Below are positions 1 through 5,953 of a stretch of DNA of 6,792 nucleotides, piece after piece; positions within the stretch are counted from its first letter, which is position 1; the number at the start of each line of letters is the position of its first letter. Made by a program: the position numbers and the translations under genes. This DNA is from an uncultured Clostridia bacterium (GTDB lineage: Bacteria > Bacillota > Clostridia > Christensenellales > Aristaeellaceae), in contig CAJFUU010000155.1 in the NCBI GenBank assembly GCA_904420265.1, forward strand, positions 1 through 6,792. Reading direction: 5' to 3'. The notes beneath the pieces were generated by a model. The model had not been told where the DNA came from, ran no database searches, and was given only the letters and a program-made list of their open reading frames with translations.

Positions 1-418
1 CGCACAGGCGCTCCACGCACAGGTTGGTGATGCGGCCCTTGGTGGTAGAGGAGCGGCAGCTTTCAAACGTCCAGGTGCCGCAGGGCGTGGGCAGGGGGCA
101 GGGGCTGTTTTCGGCGTTTTCCACGGCCTGTTCGTGGCTGATGGGCGCGCCGCAGGCGTTGCAGGAACAGGTGCATTCGTTGCCGTCGCAGGTGCAATTG
201 CAGTTTGCTGAACAGTTGCCGCGGCAGTCGCCCGGCAATACGGGCACGATGTTGGAGATGACGATTTTCTCATCGTCAAGCTGTTCCTGGCACAGGCACG
301 AATCGTAGACGTTCTTGACCTGAATGCACACGCGCTTGTTCAGCCCGTTGAGCACGTTGCCGTTCACCGTGCCCGGGCTTGCCTCGGCGTTTGCGTTCTT
401 ATAGCTGTAGAAAGACAT
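1..418 (-). CDS. Cys-rich protein of unknown function (3' end missing)
   Basis: The frame opens with ATG at 418 and stays open to the window edge, giving 139 codons with the C-terminus cut off. An AAGGAGG ribosome binding site at 427-433 sits 8 bases upstream, which fixes the start. The N-terminus (MSFYSYKNANAEASPGTVNG) is polar. Next come a segment around residues 29-43 reading RVCIQVKNVYDSCLC and a hydrophobic stretch (IVISNIVPVL). Residues 65-89 form a dense cluster of nine cysteines, mostly spaced one to three residues apart. In all, 17 cysteines are visible. There is no signal peptide or membrane segment. I recall similar uncharacterised Cys-rich proteins in Clostridia, but cannot assign a function. 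The cluster could bind metal or be cross-linked by disulphides, as in some spore-coat proteins; this is inference only. It lies 141 bases downstream of the racemase frame and has its own strong ribosome binding site. Confidence 0.85.
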   Translation of the reverse strand, partial: MSFYSYKNANAEASPGTVNGNVLNGLNKRVCIQVKNVYDSCLCQEQLDDEKIVISNIVPVLPGDCRGNCSANCNCTCDGNECTCSCNACGAPISHEQAVENAENSPCPLPTPCGTWTFESCRSSTTKGRITNLCVERLC

Positions 419-426
419 GGTTCATT

Positions 427-433
427 CCTCCTT
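427..433 (-). promoter_or_regulatory. Ribosome binding site of the Cys-rich protein
   Basis: On the minus strand this reads AAGGAGG and lies 8 bases before the ATG at 418. It is an almost complete match to the anti-Shine-Dalgarno sequence and decides the start of the Cys-rich gene. Confidence 0.85.
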
Positions 434-444
434 GGATAGAATGC

Positions 445-456
445 GGGCGACCGCCC
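445..456. repeat. Short inverted repeat in the leader of the Cys-rich gene
   Basis: GGGCG-AC-CGCCC is a perfect 5-base-pair inverted repeat with a two-base centre. It lies between the ribosome binding site and a minus-strand CATAGTATG palindrome at 465-473. It could be an operator or a small leader hairpin. It is short enough to be chance in GC-rich DNA, so I give it little weight. Confidence 0.3.
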
Positions 457-559
457 ACGCTGCATACTATGACCGGAGGCGTTTTTGGTGCGGCAAAACA
501 GAGCGTCCCTGCCAGAAGCGGCGCGCGATGGGAACAGAAAGGACCGGCGGAGGAGCGGA

Positions 560-1250
560 TCAGCAAAGCGCCGCCAATGCCGCCCGGGTCGCATGGATCG
601 CGGTGGCGTCAAATACGGGCAGCGGAGAATCCTCCGGATGGATCAGCAGGCCGATTTCCATACAGCCCAGGATGACGCCTTTGGCCCCGTTTGACCGCAG
701 GGAGCGGATGATATCCACATAGGCTTTTCGGGAAACGGAAGAAATAACGCCGCGGCACAACTCGTCGTAAATAACGCTGTTCACAGTTTCGATGCCGCCA
801 GCGTCGGGAACCAAAATTTTGAGGCCCCGCGCAGCCAGCCTGTTTTTGTAAAAATCCTGCGTCATGGTGTATTTTGTTCCCAAGAGGGCCGCCGTTTGAA
901 TGCCGGCGGCAAGCAGGGCCTCCGCCGTGACGCCGGCGATATGGATAATCGGAATGGAGATTCTTGTTTCAATATTGCGGGGCCACCTTGTGCATGGTGT
1001 TGGTGCAGATTACGATAAAATCCGCGCCCGCCGTTTCCAGATTCAGCGCGGCCGCGCTGAGTACCTCGGCGCTCTTTTCCCATTTGCCCCGAGCCTGATA
1101 TTCCTCGATCTGCGAAAAATCCGCGCTATAGAGCAGTATCTTTGCGGAATGCAGCCCGCCCAGTTCCCGCTTTACTGTTTCGTTGATGATTTGATAATAG
1201 GTCGCGGTGCTTTCCCAACGCATGCCGCAAAGCAGGCCCGGCGTTTTCAT
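560..1250 (-). pseudogene. Aspartate/glutamate racemase family protein, frame interrupted
   Basis: Two adjacent frames together encode one racemase of about 229 residues, the usual length of the broad-specificity YgeA/RacX-like amino-acid racemases. The first frame starts at ATG 1250 (MKTPGLLCGMRWEST, then GGLHSAKILLYS) and carries the first catalytic-type cysteine in CTNTMH (about residue 82). It hits a TGA near 969. The next frame continues directly with IETRISIPIIHIAGVTAEA and carries the second cysteine in LGCMEI (about residue 196), ending at TGA 560. Removing one base around 971-977 joins them. The 691-base span is one more than a multiple of three, as this predicts. Enzymes of this family interconvert L- and D-amino acids such as Asp or Glu in the cytoplasm without a cofactor, using a pair of cysteines. 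The start overlaps the end of the acetyltransferase frame (ATGA). A GGAGAGG ribosome binding site lies about 10 bases upstream. Both cysteines survive, so a sequencing error in an intact gene is quite possible; the family call is firm, the substrate is not. Confidence 0.85.
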
Positions 1251-1790
1251 GGGCAGTGTTCCTCTCCATGCCATTCGCCGCAGCATTTTACAAAAACGCC
1301 GCTTGTAAAAACAATATCCTTTCCGCAGCCGTCCTTATGGAAGGAAAGGGCTTCGGTTTTCCACAGGGTAAATCCCAACCTCTTCAGCAGCCTGCAGGAG
1401 GGGGCGTTTTTGAGCGCGGTGCCCGCTGTAAAGCGCTTTACCCCGCAAAGCCGGCAAAAGGGCGTCCAGCAGGGCCTCGCAGGCTTCCAGCGCATATCCC
1501 CTGCCCTGACAGGACGAAAGAAAGCAGTATCCCAGATCGTAATTTCCGCGATCGTCGTGAAAGCCAACATAGCCGATCATGGCGGGAGAATGCTTCAAAA
1601 AGACGGCAAAAAACAGCCGCGAGGCCGCAAAGCGCTCCGTCAGCGCTTGCACTGCGCCGTCCTCGGCCGGAAGGGGCGCGTCATAAACGGAATAGGGCGA
1701 CCGCCGGAAATCCGCAAAAACAGCCTTCAGCGCCGGCCAATCGTCCGGACGCAATGTACGGATGCACAATCTCTCCGTCTGTATTTCCAT
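1247..1790 (-). pseudogene. GNAT-family N-acetyltransferase (RimJ/RimL-like), frame interrupted
   Basis: The N-terminal frame begins at ATG 1790 (MEIQTERLCIRTLRPDDWPAL), the typical opening of RimJ/RimL-type GNAT acetyltransferases. It carries the acetyl-CoA-binding motif A as CQGRGYALEA (Q95-G96-R97-G98-Y99-A100). After about residue 116 the family resemblance moves to the next frame: VKRFTAGTALKNAPSCRLLKRLGF matches the usual AGT..N..S..LL.KLGF segment. One extra G in the GGGG run at 1441-1444 explains the switch. The 544-base span is one more than a multiple of three and would give about 180 residues, normal for the family. The second frame ends at TGA 1247, overlapping the racemase ATG by 4 bases, which shows it is the true 3' end. 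Such enzymes transfer acetyl groups to protein N-termini or small amines; the substrate here is unknown. A GGAG at about 10 bases upstream may serve as the ribosome binding site. Either a fresh pseudogene or a homopolymer sequencing error. Confidence 0.82.
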
Positions 1791-1820
1791 ATCCTTTTAG
1801 CTCCGATTCGGCTTGCGATT

Positions 1821-1846
1821 GAAAAAGGCCGCGCAAAAGCGCCGCC
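1821..1846 (-). terminator. Rho-independent terminator after ribF
   Basis: On the minus strand the sequence is GGCGGCGC-TTTT-GCGCGGCC followed by TTTTTC. This makes an 8-pair stem with one internal G-G mismatch, a TTTT loop and a five-T tract. It lies 50 bases past the ribF stop and 31 bases before the acetyltransferase start, so it separates the translation/flavin block from the acetyltransferase-racemase pair. Confidence 0.75.
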
Positions 1847-1895
1847 AGGCTTCCGCTCCGGCCAGGCAAAGCCGTGAACGGTTCTTCAACTGTCT

Positions 1896-2468
1896 TCAAA
1901 GAGCATGCGCCGCGCTTTCGATATCCAGCAGCCGCTCGGCGCGCGCCCGTTCGCCCGAGGCCAACAGGCGGCGAATCAGCGTGGAGGAAACCAGTTCGCC
2001 CTGGTCGTATACCGGGGGCACGATGACGGCGGCAAAGTCCATCTTCGCGCTCATTTCGCCGATCAGGCGGGCGTCACCCTGGCCATGGAAGCCGAAGCGA
2101 TGGTTTTCTCCGACCACTACGGCCACGGCGCGCATGCTTTGCACCAGTTGGGTTAGATACGCCTCGGCGCTTTGAGAGGCCAACTCCAGCGTGAAGTGGC
2201 GCACCAGGGTGTAGTCCGCGCCCAGGAAGGCGAACTTTGCGCACTTTTCCGCAAGCGTGGTGAGCTGCGCAGGGGCGCGCTCCGGGTGCAATACCGCGAG
2301 CGGATGGCGGTCGAACGTGCACACGACGCAGTCCGCGCCCATATCTGCGGCGATGTCGTGCGCGCGGCGGATCAACGCCGCGTGGCCGATGTGCACGCCG
2401 TCAAACGTGCCCAGCGCCAACACCGAGGCTTTTCCCGTGTATTCCCGTTCGCTGCGCAGAATTTGCAA
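1896..2468 (-). CDS. ribF: RibF-type FAD synthetase domain protein, riboflavin kinase domain absent
   Basis: The product would transfer AMP from ATP to FMN to make FAD in the cytoplasm. The nucleotidyltransferase domain of bifunctional RibF is visible throughout its 190 residues: LALGTFDGVHIGH with the HIGH motif at 26-29, CTFDRHP at 50-56, VVGENHRFGFHGQGD around 118-132, and VSSTLIRRLL at 160-169. Usual bifunctional RibF proteins have about 310 residues, with a C-terminal riboflavin kinase domain that begins soon after this last motif. Here the frame ends 21 residues later and a terminator follows 50 bases on, so the kinase domain is absent rather than frameshifted. I choose TTG at 2468 as the start: a perfect AAAGGAGG lies 10 bases upstream, and the result (LQILRSEREYTG) matches the usual RibF N-terminus. 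An in-frame ATG at 2519 has no ribosome binding site and would add 17 unusual residues. The gene is separated from truB, its common neighbour, by the repeat array. FMN must come from another kinase or be imported. Confidence 0.88.
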   Translation of the reverse strand: MQILRSEREYTGKASVLALGTFDGVHIGHAALIRRAHDIAADMGADCVVCTFDRHPLAVLHPERAPAQLTTLAEKCAKFAFLGADYTLVRHFTLELASQSAEAYLTQLVQSMRAVAVVVGENHRFGFHGQGDARLIGEMSAKMDFAAVIVPPVYDQGELVSSTLIRRLLASGERARAERLLDIESAAHAL

Positions 2469-2478
2469 GGCCGCGCGG

Positions 2479-2486
2479 CCTCCTTT
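2479..2486 (-). promoter_or_regulatory. Ribosome binding site that decides the TTG start of ribF
   Basis: The minus strand reads AAAGGAGG, complementary to the 16S rRNA tail, 10 bases before TTG 2468. The spacer between them is the palindromic CCGCGCGGCC. No comparable site precedes the upstream ATG at 2519. Confidence 0.75.
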
Positions 2487-2551
2487 CGTTGATCTGGGGG
2501 ATTGCAATACAGGCTTCATGCCGCCGCACCGTTCGCGCCAGGACGGTTTCG

Positions 2552-2569
2552 GCGCGCCCGTGGGCGCGC
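2552..2569. repeat. GC-rich perfect hairpin in the ribF leader
   Basis: GCGCGCCC-GT-GGGCGCGC is an 18-base perfect inverted repeat (8 pairs around a two-base centre). It lies between the repeat array and ribF and would form a very stable hairpin in the ribF leader RNA. No T tract follows on either strand, so it is not a standard terminator. It may be an RNA stability or processing element. Confidence 0.55.
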
Positions 2570-2681
2570 GCAAAGCACGGCGAAACGGGGACGCGCCAAG
2601 GCGGACGCGGGGATGGAAAGCATTGCCTCAACCCGCCGCGTGGCCTCGCGCGTCTGGCTGGAAGGAATGGCGTCCGCCGCT

Positions 2682-3425
2682 GTCCGTCCCTGCGCGGAGG
2701 CGCAGCGGCGCAGTGGTACCGGCATCTCACATGGGTGCGAGCGTCCGTCCTGCGCGGAGACGCAGCGGGGCAATGGTACCGGTCTCGCATGGGTGCGAGC
2801 GTCCGTCCTGCGCGAAAGCGCTGCGGGGCAATGGTACCGGTCTCGCATGGGTGCGGGCGTTTACCCTTGCGCAGAATCGCTGCGGGGCAGCGGTACAGGC
2901 ATTTCGCATGGGTGCGAGCGTTCACCCTTGCGCAGAATCGCTGCGGGGCAATGGTACCGGTCTCGCATGGGTGCGAGCGTCCGTCTTGCGCGGAGACGCA
3001 GCGGCGCAATGGTACCGGCATCCCGCATGGGTGCGAACGTCCACCCTTGCGCGGAGGCGCAGCGGCGCAATGGTACTGGCATCCCGCATGGGTGCGAGTG
3101 TCCGCCCCTGCGCGGAAGCGCTGTGGGGCAGCGGTACGGTCATTTCGCATGGGTGCGAGCGTCCGTCCTGCGCGAAAGCGCAGCGGCGCAACGGTACCGG
3201 CATCTCACATGGGTGCGAGCGTCCGTCCTGCGCGGAGACGCAGCGGGGCAATGGTACCGGTATCTCGCATGGGTGCGAGCGTCCACTCCTACGCGGAGGC
3301 GCTGCAGGGCAATGGCACCGACATCTCACATGGGTGCGGGCGTTCGTCCTGCGCGAAAGCGCTGCGGCGCAATGGAGTCGGCATTTCGCACGGGTGCGAA
3401 CGTCTACCCCTTGCGCGGAGGCGCC
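2682..3425. repeat. Tandem array of 12 full and 1 partial ~60-base repeats
   Basis: Units begin at 2682, 2743, 2801, 2859, 2920, 2979, 3039, 3100, 3161, 3221, 3281 and 3342, with a partial unit at 3402-3425. Their lengths are 61, 58, 58, 61, 59, 60, 61, 61, 60, 60, 61 and 60 bases. A typical unit runs GTCCGTCCTGCGCGGAGACG, CAGCGGGGCAATGGTACCGG, TATCTCGCATGGGTGCGAGC. Seven of the 12 full units keep a central GGTACC. Two hairpin segments recur: TGCGC-NNNN-GCGCA and CTCGCA-TGGG-TGCGAG. Subtypes show block duplication: units 1-2 resemble units 9-10, and unit 4 resembles unit 8. The array lies wholly between truB and ribF and does not invade either gene. It would be transcribed as part of their message unless a promoter or terminator intervenes. 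Unit lengths that are not multiples of three argue against a coding role. Function unknown: candidates are an RNA processing or stability element of REP/BIME type, protein-binding sites, or a neutral minisatellite. Confidence 0.93.
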
Positions 3426-3576
3426 GCATCCCCGTCCTTTGCCGCCGCCCGCGATGCGCCTTAAGCGGCGGGGATATCCCGTTGCCTGAAGTCTGTGCAA
3501 GGCGCTGTCTCGAAGGGCGCGGCGTTTTGGGGCGTTCCCTGGAAATTTATGCCACGGAACAGAGGAGGAATATTTG
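3426..3576. other. Spacer between repeat array and truB, no gene seen
   Basis: No credible coding frame is seen. It holds a perfect 10-base palindrome GGGATATCCC at 3471-3480 and a 7-pair inverted repeat (CCGCCGC paired with GCGGCGG) across roughly 3443-3472. Neither is followed by a T tract. It forms the 3' untranslated region of truB, before the array. Confidence 0.5.
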
Positions 3577-4473
3577 TCAGTTTGCCCGCAGCAGCATGGC
3601 GCGAAAGCGCACCGATCCGTCCGCCTGCGGCGCGCCCACGCCGGCAAATTCCTCGCCTACATAGACGCGCACCGCCGCCGCATCCGGCGCAGGGGCGTCC
3701 AGCCACTGGGCGCGCAGGGGCATGCCGTTGCGCGCGGCGGCGCGGTGACATGCGGCCGCGTGTACGGCGGGCAGATGGGCAATGGCCGCGTCCATCGGCA
3801 AAAGGCGCTTTTCCAGGTCCTCTGTTCCCAGCGCTTCCACGTCTTCCAACGTCAGGGCGTTTTCAAGCGCAAACACACCCGCGCGCGTGCGCGTGAGCGC
3901 GGCTATATGCCCGCCGCAACCCAGCGCCGCGCCAATATCGTTGCAGAGGGTGCGGATATACACGCCCTTGCCACAGTCGATTTCCAATTGATAGCGGTTT
4001 TTGCCCAATCTGGCGGTCAGGCGCACATCGTCCACATGGCAGGGCCGGGGAGCGATTTCCACGCTTTCGCCGCGCCGGGCCAGTTCGTACAGCCGTTTGC
4101 CGCCGCGTTTGATCGCCGAATACATGGGCGGGGTTTGCAAAATATCGCCCACGAAGCGGGGCAGCACGGCACGCACGGCTTCTTCGGGAACATCCACGTC
4201 CGCCTCGGAAAGCACCGCGCCGGTGGCGTCCTGCGTATCGGTGACCACGCCCAGGTGCAATTCGGCCACGTAGGTCTTTTGTTTGTCGATAATATAGTCA
4301 AAAAGCCGCGTCGCCGCGCCCACGCATACGGGCAATACGCCCGAGGCCATCGGGTCGAGCGTACCGCCGTGGCCAATGGCCGTGCCACGCGGCAGGCGTT
4401 TGCGCACAAAAACCACGCAATCGCTGGAAGTTTTGCCCAGCGGTTTGTTTAAAACCAGAAAGCCGTCCATCAT
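3577..4473 (-). CDS. truB: tRNA pseudouridine(55) synthase TruB
   Basis: TruB converts uridine-55 in the T-loop of most tRNAs to pseudouridine. The 298-residue product has the normal length for bacterial TruB. Visible family motifs are DGFLVLNKPLGKTS at residues 3-16; GHGGTLDPMASGVLP at 34-48, with D40 as the catalytic aspartate; KTYVAELHLGVVTDTQDATG; QTPPMYSAIKRGGKRLYELAR; and GVYIRTLCNDIG. The last 60 or so residues correspond to the small C-terminal RNA-binding (PUA-like) domain. Its first ATG (4473) overlaps the nrnA stop as ATGA, and a second ATG follows immediately at 4470; TruB proteins usually begin MDG, so either may be used. There is no clear ribosome binding site of its own, which points to translational coupling with nrnA. 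Its usual downstream partner ribF is displaced by the repeat array. Confidence 0.96.
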   Translation of the reverse strand: MMDGFLVLNKPLGKTSSDCVVFVRKRLPRGTAIGHGGTLDPMASGVLPVCVGAATRLFDYIIDKQKTYVAELHLGVVTDTQDATGAVLSEADVDVPEEAVRAVLPRFVGDILQTPPMYSAIKRGGKRLYELARRGESVEIAPRPCHVDDVRLTARLGKNRYQLEIDCGKGVYIRTLCNDIGAALGCGGHIAALTRTRAGVFALENALTLEDVEALGTEDLEKRLLPMDAAIAHLPAVHAAACHRAAARNGMPLRAQWLDAPAPDAAAVRVYVGEEFAGVGAPQADGSVRFRAMLLRAN

Positions 4474-5432
4474 ACGATTTCACGCACGCGCGCAAGCACC
4501 ATGTCCAGCGCTTCCCTGAGCGGACGCTGAATGGTGATGCCGGCGGCGCGCTCGTGCCCGCCGCCGCCCAGGGGCAGCGCCACATCGCGCGCCACGTTGT
4601 AGGGCGCGACCGAGCGCAGAGAGAACTTGGCCGAACCGCCGTCTTCCTGCTCGATGGCCAGCGCGGCGATTTCCACGCCCTCGATTTCGATTAAATAATT
4701 GACGATGCGCTCGGTATCGCAACGCAGCGCCCCGGCGCGGCGGAACATCTCGTTGGTGACGCATGTCCAGGCCAGTTTGCCGTCCCGCTCCAGGCCGGCC
4801 AGCGCCAGCCCCAACAGGCGGGTGCGCGCCTCGGTGCGCGTGCGGTAGATGCGGCCGGTGATCCCGTCCACATCCGCGCCGGCGCGCACGCAGGCGGCGG
4901 CGGTTTCAAACGTCTCCGCCGTGGTGTTGGAATAGTTGAAGTTGCCGCTGTCCGAGGAGATCGCCGCAAACAGGCAGGCGGCCATGTCTTTGGACAGCGG
5001 CACGCCCAATTCCTCAATCAGCAGAAGCGCCATTTCCCCGGCGGCGGCGCGACCCGGCTCCACGTGGTTGAGCATGCCAAAGTGGGGATTGCTTTCGTGA
5101 TGGTCGAGCACGGCGCGCTGCGGGCAATTTTCAAACAGGGCGCGGTTGCTGCCGAGCATGTCCGGGGCGCTTACGTCCACAGCCAGGGCGCAGCGCGGCG
5201 CAAAAGGCAAATTTCCGTCGCTCACCACGCAATCCTGTCCCGGCAGAAAACGCAGAAACTCCGGCATGCCTTCCGGAAGACATGCCAAGGCGCGTTTGCC
5301 CAGCGCGCGCAGGGCCAATACCACCGCCACGCAGGAGCCGCAGGCGTCCCCGTCCGGGGCGCGATGCCCAAACACGGCGATGTCGTCAAAACCCTTCAGC
5401 CAGTCGGCCAGTTCACGAATCGTGACGTCCAA
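4470..5432 (-). CDS. nrnA: Bifunctional oligoribonuclease / PAP phosphatase NrnA (DHH family)
   Basis: NrnA degrades very short RNA oligonucleotides to mononucleotides and dephosphorylates 3'-phosphoadenosine 5'-phosphate, in the cytoplasm with divalent metal. The 320-residue length fits the family (Bacillus NrnA is about 313). Metal-site motifs of the DHH domain are intact: GHRAPDGDACGS (H23, D27, D29), LAVDVSAPDML (D86), VLDHHESN (D110-H111-H112) and SSDSGNF (D161). The C-terminal DHHA1 domain shows GGGGHERAAG near 289-298. I choose TTG at 5432 as the start. It places DVTIRELADWL at the N-terminus as in homologues, has an AGAGG 9 bases upstream, and no nearby ATG or GTG fits. The start lies inside the end of rbfA (20-base overlap), and the stop overlaps truB. 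Longer versions would run further into rbfA in another frame. The block is therefore tightly coupled in translation. Confidence 0.95.
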   Translation of the reverse strand: MDVTIRELADWLKGFDDIAVFGHRAPDGDACGSCVAVVLALRALGKRALACLPEGMPEFLRFLPGQDCVVSDGNLPFAPRCALAVDVSAPDMLGSNRALFENCPQRAVLDHHESNPHFGMLNHVEPGRAAAGEMALLLIEELGVPLSKDMAACLFAAISSDSGNFNYSNTTAETFETAAACVRAGADVDGITGRIYRTRTEARTRLLGLALAGLERDGKLAWTCVTNEMFRRAGALRCDTERIVNYLIEIEGVEIAALAIEQEDGGSAKFSLRSVAPYNVARDVALPLGGGGHERAAGITIQRPLREALDMVLARVREIV

Positions 5433-5778
5433 GTTCCTCTTCCTCTCGCTTGAGTATCTCGCTAATATGGGCGGCGTATTCGATGTTGGTGTCCATTTCA
5501 AAAATCAGTTCCGGCACATAGCGCAGTTCCACGCCACGGCCCAACTCGCGGCGAATGAAGCCCGCGGCGGACTTGAGCGCGGCCATCACATCCTTGCGCT
5601 TTTCCGGCTCCAATACGCTTATGCGCACCTTGCAATAGCGCAAATCGCGCGTCACCTCGGCGCGCAAAATTGACCAGGTACCGCCCAGACGCGGGTCGTG
5701 TACCTCGTCGCGCAAAATGCGATCCAACTCGCGGGCGACTTCGGCGCTGATGCGGTCGATGCGGTCAAAATTCGCCAT
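5413..5778 (-). CDS. rbfA: 30S ribosome-binding factor RbfA
   Basis: RbfA is a small KH-fold protein that binds the immature 30S subunit and helps process and fold the 5' end of 16S rRNA. The 121-residue product has the normal length. It shows the family pattern: MANFDRIDRISAEVARELDRIL; the DPRLGGTWSILRAEVTRDLRYCKVRISVL segment; the AAGFIRRELGRGVELRYVPELIFEMD segment with its helix-kink region; and an acidic C-terminal helix (EILKREEEELG). The start is fixed by AGGAGGT at 5783-5789, four bases before the ATG. It follows infB as usual but after an unusually long 662-base spacer, and it overlaps nrnA by 20 bases. Confidence 0.96.
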   Translation of the reverse strand: MANFDRIDRISAEVARELDRILRDEVHDPRLGGTWSILRAEVTRDLRYCKVRISVLEPEKRKDVMAALKSAAGFIRRELGRGVELRYVPELIFEMDTNIEYAAHISEILKREEEELGRHDS

Positions 5779-5782
5779 AGCT

Positions 5783-5789
5783 ACCTCCT
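5783..5789 (-). promoter_or_regulatory. Ribosome binding site of rbfA
   Basis: The minus strand reads AGGAGGT, four bases before the rbfA ATG at 5778. This strong independent site fits with rbfA not being translationally coupled to the distant infB. Confidence 0.85.
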
Positions 5790-5953
5790 GTTGCGGCCAA
5801 TGCCGCTGAAAATCGGGCGTCCACGAGGAACGCCCGCCAGAAAAATTCTGTCCAAAACGCGGGGGAGCGAACCGGCCTCGCACGCTTCCCAAAAGATTTT
5901 CGCCAGAGCCAAAGCGCTCCCTGCACAACCACGGCGGCGAAAGCCGTTTCTTT

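Noticed and set aside
459..480. Sporulation sigma-factor promoter for the Cys-rich gene
   Set aside because: CATAGTATG only loosely fits a sigma-K/E -10 element and no convincing -35 lies at the right distance, so it is not listed as a feature.
971..1444. Programmed +1 ribosomal frameshifting in the racemase and acetyltransferase
   Set aside because: Neither site has a recognisable shift signal such as a rare codon or stop in the slippery position with a stimulatory element, and two in neighbouring unrelated families is improbable. Error or mutation is simpler.
900..1877. Large plus-strand open frame opposite the racemase and acetyltransferase
   Set aside because: It is the antisense shadow of two recognisable families on the minus strand; its product has no family-like motifs and it crosses the terminator.
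2469..2681. FMN riboswitch upstream of ribF
   Set aside because: I could not find the conserved RFN-element segments in the leader; the region holds only GC-rich hairpins and the repeat array.
2682..3425. CRISPR array
   Set aside because: The whole 60-base unit is repeated with scattered substitutions; there are no unique spacers between constant repeats and no cas genes in the window.
3443..3480. Intrinsic terminator between truB and the array
   Set aside because: Inverted repeats are present but no T tract follows on the minus strand, so truB transcription may continue into the array.
2257..3664. Long plus-strand protein-coding genes over the repeat array
   Set aside because: Three overlapping frames are open at once because the unit lacks stops. 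Unit lengths of 58, 59 and 61 bases rotate the frame, no ribosome binding site precedes the starts, and they run antisense to ribF or truB flanks.
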